Shown one piece after another: positions 1 through 10,441 of a stretch of DNA of 64,000 nucleotides. Position numbers and translations under genes: made by a program. This DNA is from Patellaria atrata CBS 101060 (taxonomy: Eukaryota > Ascomycota > Dothideomycetes > Patellariales > Patellariaceae), in the NCBI GenBank assembly GCA_010093705.1, contig MU006103.1, forward strand, positions 416,221-480,220, read 5' to 3'. Under the pieces are notes generated by a model that had not been told where the DNA came from, ran no database searches, and saw only the letters and a list, made by a program, of their open reading frames with translations. Numbering within the stretch: the stretch's first letter is position 1; the number at the start of each line of letters is the position of its first letter.

Positions 1-3000
1 CCACTACTGATGCGGACGATCTCTCTGATGATTCTGAGGACATGATCTCTCTAGATGCGCCTTTATTACCTCCGCATTCATCTGGAGTTCTTTCATCATT
101 TTCCTCAGCGACACCACGGCCTGGTGGATTTCAAACTAATGGTGTTGCAACTCCAGGGAGCGTCTTCTCCTCATTCACAGCAACAACTATACGTGGGCCG
201 TCCCAAAAAGGGAAGGTGTTTAAGGCACAAGGACTCCTCGAGAAGATATCAGATGAATTAATTCATCCCAAACCTAGTGGTGACGAGGATGAAGAAGCAC
301 GGGTGTTTGTAGATACCACAGCCCTTGTCAAAGTTGGCTGCTTCTCTGGGGACTGGGTCAAGCTCGAATCTTATTCTGAATCAAATAATCTGGCAATGTG
401 GGGATCATTTGGTGATGAAAATGGAATTGATACAGAGTGGAGAGCAGCAAAAATATATGGACTACCTGAAATTATGACGAAAAAAGCACCGCGATATCCA
501 ATTAATAAGCTTCCTGATCGGAGATCCAGCTTCTTCGGTTTACCGGGTAAACAGTCGACAGCAACAGTGTACATATCACCAATGATACTGGCGAATCTAG
601 GTGACCCCACACAGTTAAAGATCTCCCCCCTTACAGGACGGCCCTCCGGTGCGCCTAGAATACCGGGCCAGAAGCCACGCATCACGGGTGCGTCTCTGCC
701 TCCCTTGGCTAAAGAGGTAACGCTTATGCAACTCTCTACCCCTTTATCTACAGAACGAGTACTCCAACCTAGTTTGTTCACTGAATTGAAGACTTATTTC
801 GAGCGGAAGCGGCGGCTAGTCAAAAATGGTGATCTTGTGGGGATTACCGTTGACGAGGCCCTCGGTCGAGCAGTTTACGCGGGCAGTAATGCAGAGGATG
901 AGACGTCTCTCAATGAACTGCTCAAAGGGATGAAGCATAATACTGGCCAAGATCCAAAGACTTCATCTAATCGAAAGTCAGTTGCTTGGTTTAAAGTTGG
1001 AAATGTTATTACATCATCCGCGGAAGACCCCCCAGAGGATGGATTGGATGGCATATGGGGTGGCATGGCTGTTATTGATGTTGATAATACTACGATGGAT
1101 AAAAAGGGCAATGTTCAGGGAAAATTACCTCCGGCATCACAGAACTCATGGTCTTATTATCTTGGTGTGAAGAAATCGCCCAAGCAAGCTCTAGCATCTG
1201 GACGAAATCAGGGTATGGTCGAGCGGCTAAAACCGTACACTTCATCTCTCAGAAGACGGCTTAGAGAACTAATATCCGCTGCTACAAGCCCTCGAGCCAT
1301 ACATCTTGGTCTTCCACCTTTAGCAATACTTCTTACTTCAACACAGAGGCAAATTGGCAAAGGGTTTGTGGCCACGCAAGCTTGCGAAGACCTTGGCTTA
1401 CACACTTTCCCGATCGATGCCTTTGATATCTTGACTGATGGAGGCGCCGGAGGGGGAGATGTGAAAACAGTAGCATTCCTGGAAACTCGAGCCGAAAGAG
1501 CATTATCGTGTGGTGCCGAATTCACAGCTCTGCTTATAAAACATATCGATGCATTGAGCGCTGATAGAATGACAACTTTATTAAAAGAAATCCTCGGAAA
1601 ATCCAGAGTTCTCATTGCAACAACCACCGAAGTCGATAAAGTACCTGAAGGTATCCGCGGAATTTTTAGTCATGAAATTGAGATGATGGCTCCTGACGAG
1701 GGAGAAAGAGAAGGCATTCTTCAAGGCATCGTTGAAGATGTTGGTATCCAATTGGCTGCGGACGTCGATCTCTCTGCTGTAGCAGTCAAGACCGCAGCTC
1801 TTGTTGCTGGTGATCTTGTCGATGTCGTGGATCGGGCGATGCTCGCAAAACGCAACCGTCTGGAAGCGCTCGCTATAACTGCCTCCAAATCTTCCCCAGA
1901 TCCTGAACAAACAATTACTATCAAAGACATAGAACTCGCCGGTGGTAGTGCCAGTTTCACCCTGGCCAAATCTGATTTTGATGCAGCAGTTGATGCGGCA
2001 CGCAAGAACTTTGCTGATGCTATTGGGGCACCTAAGATACCAAATGTCAGTTGGTCAGATGTTGGAGGACTTACACACGTGAAGGATGCGGTAATGGAAA
2101 CAATTCAGTTACCCCTTTCACGACCAGAATTATTTACGAAGGGAATGAAAAAACGAAGTGGGATCCTCTTTTACGGTCCTCCTGGAACGGGCAAAACGCT
2201 TCTCGCCAAGGCCATCGCGACCGAATTCTCGCTCAATTTCTTCAGCGTCAAAGGCCCGGAACTACTCAATATGTACATCGGAGAGTCAGAAGCTAATGTC
2301 CGCCGAGTGTTCCAGCGCGCAAGGGACGCAAGACCCTGTGTCGTTTTCTTCGATGAGTTAGACAGCGTTGCTCCCAAAAGAGGAAATCAAGGTGATAGTG
2401 GTGGTGTAATGGACCGGATCGTGAGCCAGCTGCTTGCTGAACTTGATGGCATGAGTGATGGACGAGAAGGCGCTGGAGGAGTCTTTGTCATCGGCGCAAC
2501 GAACAGGCCTGATCTACTGGATCAAGCTCTACTTAGACCTGGTAGATTTGACAAGATGCTTTACCTAGGAGTAAGCGATACGCATGAGAAGCAACAGACC
2601 ATCCTGGAAGCTTTGACAAGGAAGTATGTTGTATCACCGAAAATGCTTGGCCGAGAATTTAATGCTTATGAGTTCTATAGGTTTTCACTCGATCCGTCTC
2701 TGTCTCTACGTGCTATCGCCTCCACACTCCCGTTCACGTACACCGGTGCTGATCTGTACGCCTTATGCTCTGACGCGATGCTGAAAGCTATCACTCGTCA
2801 AGCTTCAGCAGTTGACAAGAAAGTCGCTGCGTACAATGCTGATCACCAAGAAGACCCAATATCGATCGCCTACTACTTCGACCATTTTGCCCAGCCGGAG
2901 GATATAACCGTTGAAGTCACCGAAGCGGACTTCATGCATGCAAAGAATGAGCTCGTGCCCAGCGTGAGCATGGACGAGCTCAAGCATTACGAACGTGTTA

Positions 3001-3335
3001 GGAGGACATTTGAAGGCCAAGAGAAGGCTAAGGCACGAGAACGTGAGCAGACAACGGGCCTTCTGCAGCAAAAAGATCCCAACAGCCAGGTCGGTGGGAA
3101 AGCCTTGGCCAAGGGGAAAGGGAGAGGAAAAGGTGCTATCGTGGATTCTCAGGCGGATTCTGCCCAGCACACTTCAGATAAGGCTAACACAGAGGAAGAC
3201 GAAGATTCAGATGAGTATCTCATCCGAACAGATAATGTCTCGACGAACGGTTCAGCAATATCGGACAAATCCAGGGTTCATGCGGAGGCCGAATTCGGCG
3301 AGGCTGCTGATGGGGACGAAGATATGTATACATAG
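1..3335 (+). CDS. PEX6: Peroxisomal AAA+ ATPase Pex6 (5' end outside window)
   Basis: With Pex1, Pex6 forms the peroxisomal exportomer, a type II AAA+ hexamer that pulls ubiquitinated receptor Pex5 from the peroxisome membrane. The reading frame is open from base 3, before the first ATG at 42, so the true start lies upstream. About 1,110 codons are visible against a usual fungal length near 1,400. The D2 ATPase domain is textbook: Walker A GPPGTGKT (about nt 2175), Walker B VVFFDELD (about 2340), and second region of homology GATNRPDLLDQALLRPGRFD (about 2493). The D1 domain is degenerate: the loop reads STQRQIGKGF and the Walker B position reads LLIKHIDAL without an acidic pair, as expected for the weakly active D1 of Pex6. 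The C-terminus is a charged, low-complexity tail. No intron is visible in this part. Identification rests on the D1/D2 pattern and is firm. Confidence 0.93.
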   Translation, partial: TTDADDLSDDSEDMISLDAPLLPPHSSGVLSSFSSATPRPGGFQTNGVATPGSVFSSFTATTIRGPSQKGKVFKAQGLLEKISDELIHPKPSGDEDEEARVFVDTTALVKVGCFSGDWVKLESYSESNNLAMWGSFGDENGIDTEWRAAKIYGLPEIMTKKAPRYPINKLPDRRSSFFGLPGKQSTATVYISPMILANLGDPTQLKISPLTGRPSGAPRIPGQKPRITGASLPPLAKEVTLMQLSTPLSTERVLQPSLFTELKTYFERKRRLVKNGDLVGITVDEALGRAVYAGSNAEDETSLNELLKGMKHNTGQDPKTSSNRKSVAWFKVGNVITSSAEDPPEDGLDGIWGGMAVIDVDNTTMDKKGNVQGKLPPASQNSWSYYLGVKKSPKQALASGRNQGMVERLKPYTSSLRRRLRELISAATSPRAIHLGLPPLAILLTSTQRQIGKGFVATQACEDLGLHTFPIDAFDILTDGGAGGGDVKTVAFLETRAERALSCGAEFTALLIKHIDALSADRMTTLLKEILGKSRVLIATTTEVDKVPEGIRGIFSHEIEMMAPDEGEREGILQGIVEDVGIQLAADVDLSAVAVKTAALVAGDLVDVVDRAMLAKRNRLEALAITASKSSPDPEQTITIKDIELAGGSASFTLAKSDFDAAVDAARKNFADAIGAPKIPNVSWSDVGGLTHVKDAVMETIQLPLSRPELFTKGMKKRSGILFYGPPGTGKTLLAKAIATEFSLNFFSVKGPELLNMYIGESEANVRRVFQRARDARPCVVFFDELDSVAPKRGNQGDSGGVMDRIVSQLLAELDGMSDGREGAGGVFVIGATNRPDLLDQALLRPGRFDKMLYLGVSDTHEKQQTILEALTRKYVVSPKMLGREFNAYEFYRFSLDPSLSLRAIASTLPFTYTGADLYALCSDAMLKAITRQASAVDKKVAAYNADHQEDPISIAYYFDHFAQPEDITVEVTEADFMHAKNELVPSVSMDELKHYERVRRTFEGQEKAKAREREQTTGLLQQKDPNSQVGGKALAKGKGRGKGAIVDSQADSAQHTSDKANTEEDEDSDEYLIRTDNVSTNGSAISDKSRVHAEAEFGEAADGDEDMYT

Positions 3336-4964
3336 ATATGGTAGTCCTTGTCGCGAGTCATTGTACAATAGTTGTCAAAAGGTTTGAGGGCTAGTGAGCA
3401 AGCTGAAGGATTTAGAGCATGTCTCTTTTGTCTCTTACCAGTTACCATGAGACGTTCACCGTAAACCCCAATTCACTCCGCACGGACTTATGGAATTGCG
3501 TATGTACAGTACCTGTCAAGCGAACTAGTTCCCGATCCTGAAGGCAATCAGGGCTCGCTATGTGCCTCATCTTTCCCTAACCACTCCCGAGTTACAGGTT
3601 GATTTCAACATTATTCTTGAATCTGACAGACAGGGACAACCGAGACAAGTTAAGCTCATACGGGAAGTACCGACATTAGGATTTGACGCTTATCCCAAGA
3701 GGCCAAGATGCCGTCAAAAATCCCCATTGCGGTTGTTTGTGTAACGGGATTCCGGTGTTCGAAGAAGTTTCGTCCGTGGATACCGGCAACCGAATAAAGC
3801 GGCATGTTGGCAAAAGGTTAGAGCTTGCGATGAACAACCGCCTGCCTCTAGTTTTGTCGTCTATTCACATTTGATATTCGTATCTTGATCTGAATTACGA
3901 TTAGGGGTCAATCTTCATTGGCTGATTTTACAGTTTGGACAATGTTTCGGTGTATTAGCTCTTTTTGCAATGAACGCCTATCGTGTTATGCTGGACCGAC
4001 TGATGCCACCCTCCCACTTCTCTCGACCAGTCACCGGTAAACATCAGACAGTATCATCAATTGTTCTACTCCTAAGCCGACCGTGCTTTGCAGAAACCCC
4101 CCTCCCCCAAAAGGCCTACTCGACAGTGCCGCACATATCGCACATGTGTGCGTATCGCCGCACGACATCGCGCACACATTTTTCAACTCCACCTCAAGGG
4201 CAACCTCCTCCCAAGAACCCGGCACCAAGGGTCTGTCACGGCCTTTAGAAAACTGTTGGGCCGAAAGAATTAGCCTCAGCTATATTCAGGTCCCATCCCA
4301 TGTCTTGGAATTTCTTTCAAAGCCGCGCTGCTGGGATAGAATAGACGCGGTGGTAAGGTGAGGTAGTTGAATACTGCGTACTTACTGCAGTATCTGGCCT
4401 GTACCACTTGCCATGTGTCTAGATAAGGTACAGTACATACAGTAAGGTAAACCAACAGGCGGCTCGGAGTGTGGAGACGGGAGGGGAAAGAATCCTCTAC
4501 TTACCCCCGCCGCCGTTCAAACTCTTCAGCCTGTTCTTCGTCTTGTATGTACATACTCCAGTAACAAAACTCCAACTTTGGTTACTTACCGTCTTGTAAA
4601 ACACAGCAACACGGGTACAGAAATTGAATCGGGCCCCTTCAAGCTGAACTATCATCACACATCAGGGCACGATCGTCCATGGATTACAACTCGTGGGCGT
4701 TCCCGTCAGACTACAAGCGAACAAGGGCAATGATCTCCTTTCCCGTCCGTGGGATGCACATGCCCCAAAAGGTTACGCCTTACTGATACACCTGTAGAGC
4801 ATATTCGTACCAAAACTATCATTGTAGAAGACTACTTATCAGTCCAGAGCTCCACACCCAGTCTGTGTTACCCAGAGCGTGCTGCCCCCATCTCATCTAC
4901 CCCGTTCCATGATAGCATTTGATATAACTGTATTATACAAAGCTATCATTTCTTTTCCTACCCA
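3336..4964. other. Intergenic region between PEX6 and the permease
   Basis: There are 1.6 kb with only short overlapping frames and no family-like protein. It should hold the PEX6 terminator and the permease promoter. Around 4370-4455 there are several short GTAC/GTAAGGT-rich words and a 7-bp-arm hairpin (ATACTGC..GCAGTAT). I see no convincing gene. Confidence 0.6.
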
Positions 4965-6844
4965 GTGATGGACAGGTTCACTTCGCGTAGGAGGTCTGTT
5001 CAGGATGTGCCGGTGACGTCTATTCTCGCTGGTGGAGATGTTCCCTTCGACCCAAACCACCCAAACTGGACAGCAGACGAGGAAGTTCTCGCTGCTCTTG
5101 GTTACAAGGCCGAGTTCAAACGTGAATTCGGCCTTATGACCACTTTTGCCGTCTCTTTCGCTGTATTAGGTCTCCTCCCGTCCTTCGCCTCGACTCTTTA
5201 CTATGGTATGGGCTATGCTGGTACTGCTGGTAAGTTCAAACAAAAACATCTCCCACTTTACTCTATTCTAACGGCGCTTAGGAATGACATGGGGCTGGGT
5301 CGTACGTTTAAAACTTTGACGACGAACACATTATTCACGGAACTGATTCAGATTAGGTTGCGCTCACTGGTATCATGGCTGTTGCTGCGTCCATGGCTGA
5401 AATCTGTTCTTCTATGCCAACCAGCGGTGGTCTCTACTATGCTGCCGCCGTTCTTGCTCCTCCTGGATGGGGTCCTTTCGCCGCTTGGGTCACCGGTTGG
5501 TCCAACTGGTTGGCTCAGGTCACAGCTGCTCCATCAATCAATTGGGGCATTGCGTCTATGACTTTGGCCGCCAAATCTATCACGGATCCCTCTTTCCATG
5601 CTAGCGATTACCAGGTCTTTCTCCTGACTTCGGCTTTCATGATCATCCACGCCTTCATGGCGTCCGTCCCAACCCGATGGATTGCGAATATCAATTCCTT
5701 CGGCTCCATCCTTAACATCATGACCCTCATCATCGTTCTCATCATGATTCCGGCAGGTACCAATCGTGAGGAACAGGGTATCTCCAAGTTCAACAAGGAT
5801 AGCGCGGTCTGGGGTGACATCTACAAGGGAACAGCATATCCCGATGGAATTTCCGTCCTCATGTCCTTCATTGCGGTCATCTGGACCATGTCCGGTTATG
5901 ATTCACCCTTCCATTTGGCAGAAGAATGTTCCAACGCCAACGTCGCCTCTCCCCGAGCCATCGTCTTGACCGGTGCAACTGGCGGTGTTTTCGGCTGGTT
6001 CCTTCAATTAGTCGTTGCCTACACCGTCGTCGATATCGATGGTGTTTTGGAATCCGACATTGGTCAACCCTTCGCCGCATACCTTGCCCAGTGCATGTCT
6101 CAGAAGATGGTCCTCGCCATCCTCTCCCTAACCATCATCGCCGGTTTCTTCATGGGTCAAGGTGCCATGATCGCCGCGTCCCGAGTCACCTTCGCCTACG
6201 CCCGTGACGACTGCTTCGGCCCCGCCTCCGGCTTCATCAAGAAAGTCCACCCTCTGACCTCGACCCCCGTTAACGCCGTCTGGTTCAACGCCGTCGTCGG
6301 AATCGGCACCCTCTTCCTCATCTTCGGCGGTGAAATTGCCATCGGCGCTCTCTTCTCCATCGGTGCCCTCGCCGCCTTCTTCTCCTTCGCCACCCCCATC
6401 TTCATCAGAGCGTTCCTGGTCGGCGACCGCTTCCGTCGCGGACCCTGGCATTTGGGCAAGTTCAGCATCCCCATCGCCGCTTACGCCTCCGCTTTCGTCC
6501 TCCTCATGATTCCTATCCTTTGCTTGCCGTCTGTTGTCGGCAAGGATCTCACGTGAGTTACTTTTCCCCTCTTCCCCCGATTTCCGGTAAATGAAACTAT
6601 ATATACTGACGTCCGATCCAGCGCCGAGACCATGAACTGGACCTGCGTCGTCTGGGGCGGCCCCATGGCTTTCGTCACCGTCTGGTGGTTCGTCTCGGCC
6701 AAACACTGGTTCAAGGGCCCCAAGGTCAACGTCGACCACATGATTCACAACCGCACCGACGCCGTGCTCGAGGGGAAACCGATGGACTCGGATAGCGGCA
6801 GCGACAATGCCGCGCCGGTTGGTGAGAAGAAGACGGAGTTGTAG
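4965..6844 (+). CDS. APC-family amino acid/GABA/choline permease
   Basis: This is a membrane transporter of the amino acid-polyamine-organocation superfamily, in the fungal branch that includes GABA permeases (Uga4-like) and choline permeases (Hnm1-like). I infer four exons: 4965..5229, 5282..5301, 5357..6552 and 6622..6844, giving 567 residues, a normal length. The start may be either of two tandem ATGs at 4965 and 4968. The splice model is supported by restored conservation across exons 2 and 3 (GMTWGWV joined to VALTGIMAVAASMAEI), leading into the family signature EICSSMPTSGGLYYAAAVL. About twelve hydrophobic segments are visible, with hydrophilic N- and C-termini. Exon 2 is only 20 nt. 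The substrate cannot be decided from the sequence: GABA, choline and other amines are all possible. A long open frame on the opposite strand is a shadow of this GC-rich coding sequence. Confidence 0.88.
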
Positions 6845-6872
6845 GTTTGTTTCGTTTTTTTTTTTTGGTTAA

Positions 6873-6910
6873 GGGGGGATAAGGGGGATAAGGGGGATAA
6901 GGGGGATAAG
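6873..6910. repeat. Short G-rich tandem repeat (9-bp unit GGGGGATAA)
   Basis: About four head-to-tail copies of GGGGGATAA lie 30 bp after the permease stop codon, just after a T tract. The G-runs on one strand could fold into a G-quadruplex, which is an inference. Confidence 0.85.
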
Positions 6911-7386
6911 AGGGGAATGGAGGGAAGGGATACAGTTCGTTAATTCGCTTGTTCGGCTCGATATATCCATCTTGGTTCTTGGTTTCGGTACTCGCTTTTG
7001 GAATTGTGGGTTTCGATCGCTGTAATTTCTATAGAGAAAATGGAATGTGTTCGTCTGCTCTTTGTTGTTTCGTTTGCGATGTCTGTTTCCCTGGCCTGCC
7101 CTATCTATCCCGCCCTAGCGTAGTGTACCCTACCGCATTGGCAAGGAAACATGGCCGAATGTCTGAATGTCTGGATCCGACTGACGTCCTGATCGTCGAC
7201 CTCATACTACCACACCACAGTATTTCACGTCCCACTACCTTAACGCCAGTAGTATCGTACATTGTACTGTACGTGTAACATGTAGTTACGTAGTCATACA
7301 CCCTTCCCCTTATACAGTCATACAAATCCCCCCTTCGCCCCCTTAGAATTACAAACAGAAAAGGGGAAGGAAAGGGGTCGAAACGC

Positions 7387-7411
7387 TACGATACGATACG
7401 ATACGATACGA
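7387..7411. repeat. Microsatellite, 5-bp unit TACGA
   Basis: Five direct copies of TACGA, ending in GAGACGG. Confidence 0.85.
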
Positions 7412-7450
7412 GACGGTATCGGTAGGGTAAGGATACGGCGAGGTAGACAG

Positions 7451-7556
7451 TTAGATAGTTGGATGGTTAGATAGTTGGATGGTTAGATAGTTGGATGGTT
7501 AGATAGTTGGATGGTTAGATAGTTGGATGGTTAGATAGTTGGATGGTTAGATAGTT
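7451..7556. repeat. Minisatellite, 16-bp unit TTAGATAGTTGGATGG
   Basis: About 6.6 copies of a 16-bp unit in direct orientation with no visible mismatch between copies, ending with a partial TTAGATAGTT. The uniformity suggests recent expansion, so copy number may vary between strains. It lies in a convergent intergenic spacer. Confidence 0.93.
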
Positions 7557-8432
7557 AAACGCGTAGGACGGATTGGGATGGGGATAGGGATGTGTGGGTT
7601 ACGGTACGAGATGGTTTATTCGAGTCCTGGACCTGGATCTCAAATCCCAAGTTTCGAATCTGGAAGGTATGGTGGACCAGAGAGCGGGAAAGAGATGGGA
7701 ATTAGAGGGGAGGGTGGGGGGGATTTTGTGGTGTGCTGGGGTGGAATGGAGTAGACTGTATACTGAGCACGACGGGATGTGGTATGTCCTTGCGGGTTAC
7801 CTTCACGTTTGGATTGATGTTGTTGGGGCGTGGGATTGCGGTATGTAAGGTGCTGGATAGGTGAGGTTCGAATGGTGTTGATTCTGATTCTGATTTTGGG
7901 GTTGGGAGGGTATGTCTACCGCCGCTGTTGACATTTGGGGAGTGGGTAAGGCAAACAGTGGGGCAAAGGTAGATTCGACGCCCATTTGTAAATTTGCTAC
8001 GTCACAAGGTAAGCACTTAGAACCGATGTCAACTTTGAGTGAATCTTCATTATATTTCTGACGAAAGCCCCGCTATCCACAATCGGTGCGGGTGTTGAAA
8101 CCGAGATCTTTGAGTACATTAGTACGGTAGAGATAACCGAAAGTGACAATATCGTAACACGTGAGCAGCATTACCTCACAATCGTCGATATTAAACCCCG
8201 AAAAGGAAAAAAAATATGATGATGAGAATTGATGGCTTCTCCAAGCCACCGCCATACCCTCTACCCAAACTCCCAGGCAGTGAAATGGAACTGGGGGTAG
8301 AGTAAAAAAGGTGATTAAACTGGAGAGAAAGAAAAAGGAGTCATATACCATATATACATGAGAATGTGCATCACGATAAACGAGACACAAATCGAAAGAT
8401 AAATCGAACACATGCAGCAAAACGACTGCATA

Positions 8433-10441
8433 TTAGCAATGATCGAAAGTGTTGTAAGCAAAACTCGCGCCATGATGCCCTTGAGCATCGAACTGAAATG
8501 AAGTTGCGGCGTCGTCAAACCCGATGCCAGGCATTACCGCAACGCCTGCCTGAAGCATGTTGTAGTCCATCGCATAGTCGTCAAATTGTATCGAGCTGTT
8601 GTACGTTGCTAGGTTGGCTGTGTTGAGCATGGTGGCGGAGGGATCGAGAGGAATTTCGGACTTGAAGGGAGGAGTGGGGGAGGAGACGAACTGGAACTCG
8701 AATTCGGAGGGGCTGATGCTGTAGTTTGCGAATTGATCGGTGGAGATTTGATCGTGCGGGCTTGAGTCATGCTTATCGGAGGTGTCGATGTCTTTGTCCC
8801 CTGAGATGACTGTCTCTTCGACTTCTTTTATCCAGATGTTTTTTAAAGTGTCCATGGGTGGGTGATCCCCACCGCCTTTACCACCACGTCTCTCCTCATT
8901 CTTGCTCTTACGTCCTCGCTTACGCGGGTTGAAGTGGGTTCGACGAAGATGAGCGGCTGCATTGTAGTATGCACCATACTTCTTTCCCTGACTACATTGC
9001 TTGCATTTTGAGAGAAAGTCTTTGTTGGGTGACGCATCTACCGTGACCCAGACCTTTCGTACTTTCGTGTGTACTCGTTCGGTATGACGACGAAGCTCGT
9101 GTTCGCCACGAAACCCATCAGGGTTTTCATCACACTGTTTGCAATATACTTTTGGGTGTGAAGGTCGTACATAATGCGTTCTCGAAATCGCAGCTAGGCT
9201 TTTCGACGATCCGTCTTGACTCTTAACACGCACAATCTGACCTTCAGATGACTCTTTCGCAACCGACGGTTGTTCAGAATCTGAGACTTTTGGTTGAATA
9301 GAACGTCGACCTTGAGCGAGTTGCTCCTGGCGACGGCGAAATAAACGAGTCTGACTTGATGCAGAGGATTTGAAAGAAGACGTGGATGTTGAGCTCTGAC
9401 TCGAGTCTGATCTCTCCATATCCTCCACAGTATCAGACGATGAGAAGTGAAAAGATGGTGGAACATCACCATGAGAAGGGGTACAAGACGATGAAACATG
9501 ATGCTCAGTGTCGACACAAAGGGGATATGAACGGTTGTCTTGTGTCAAGCCGTGCTTGACACCTGACACACTGTTCGAGGGGAAACACTTCTCTTCAGAG
9601 AATACAAAATCAGAAGGTGAAGACGAAACGTTCGAAAGAACAGATTGAACACGCAACAAATTAAATGTATTTGAAAGAGCTGAACCAGCGATACTACTTT
9701 CTCGAGACATCTCGCTTGGAGGTGTCGACACAAACGACTGTTCACCTATTGTTGCGCTGTTAGGTGAGATAGAACCGTCATATGGTGACAAGTTCCATTG
9801 ACTAGAGGTTGGAGCGGATGGATGGGAAGCCCATTGCCCGTTTGAGAACGATTTCTCAGTGCGGCCTGAAAACTTCTCGACCCAGTCTTTGGGGTCGTAA
9901 ACTTCACATTCGTACACGTTTGGTAGTTTTTGACGGAACGAGGTGTTGGATAATTTGTAGGCGTTGGAAGGGTCGTCGCCAGCAGTCTGCCACTGCGCGG
10001 AGTATGGGCCGGAGGATAGACTGGGAGCCGATGATGTGCCCTCGCTACCGGGTGAGGATGCTATTGACGGTACTCTTGTCATGGGTGCTGCTGTGGGAAA
10101 GGATTGCATCGAGCGATAGGCGCGGCTCATGCTTTGTGGTATCGATAGTTCCTGTGTGAGGTTAGAAGAGGTCCGACAAGTAACCAAACAGAGTATTCGA
10201 AGCGTACATTAGGCCTGGATGAGCTCGGGTATCCTCCATATGACATAGTTCTGGGGATATGAGGTGCCTGATCCGTCCTGGAGAAGGTATCTTCGATAAG
10301 TTGGGCTTTTCTTTCGTTCCATAGTAGTTTGCGTTGATCCTCTGTCAGGTCGGAATGCTGCTGCCAGAATGCCTGACACTCCTGTTGTAAGAGCTGACGG
10401 ATCATATCAGTGGTGCTGGTCGACATGCAATTGCTCGCCAT
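8433..10441 (-). CDS. Fungal regulator with atypical C2H2-like zinc fingers
   Basis: I infer two exons, complement(8433..10151, 10208..10441), giving 650 residues. The intron has GTACGC donor and ACACAG acceptor and joins RPN to ELSIPQS in phase 0. The N-terminus (about 1-50) is a helical, Q/E-rich segment. The middle is long, Ser/Thr-rich and probably disordered. At about residues 405-490 lie two Cys/His clusters: YCKQCDENPDGF..HELRRHTERVH resembles a C2H2 finger, and FLSKCKQCSQGKKYGAYYNA followed by AAHLRRTHF is a second, atypical one, followed by a basic stretch (NPRKRGRKSKNEERRGGKGG) that could be a nuclear localisation or DNA-contact segment. This arrangement is known to me from uncharacterised ascomycete C2H2 proteins. 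A nuclear transcription-factor role is inferred and its targets are unknown. Confidence 0.8.

Larger units (their letters stand above)
6845..8432. other. Convergent intergenic region rich in tandem repeats
   Basis: This 1.6 kb lies between the 3' ends of the permease and the zinc-finger gene. It contains a T tract (about 6855-6866) and three unrelated tandem repeats, listed separately. Short frames here are not protein-like. Confidence 0.6.

Noticed and set aside
1321-1380. Missing P-loop in the first ATPase domain of PEX6 as a possible mutation
   Set aside because: A degenerate D1 domain is normal for Pex6.
6128-6748. 206-codon open frame on the minus strand across the permease
   Set aside because: It is antisense to a well-supported transporter exon, strongly biased to G/A-rich acidic residues, and has no domain; a codon-bias shadow.
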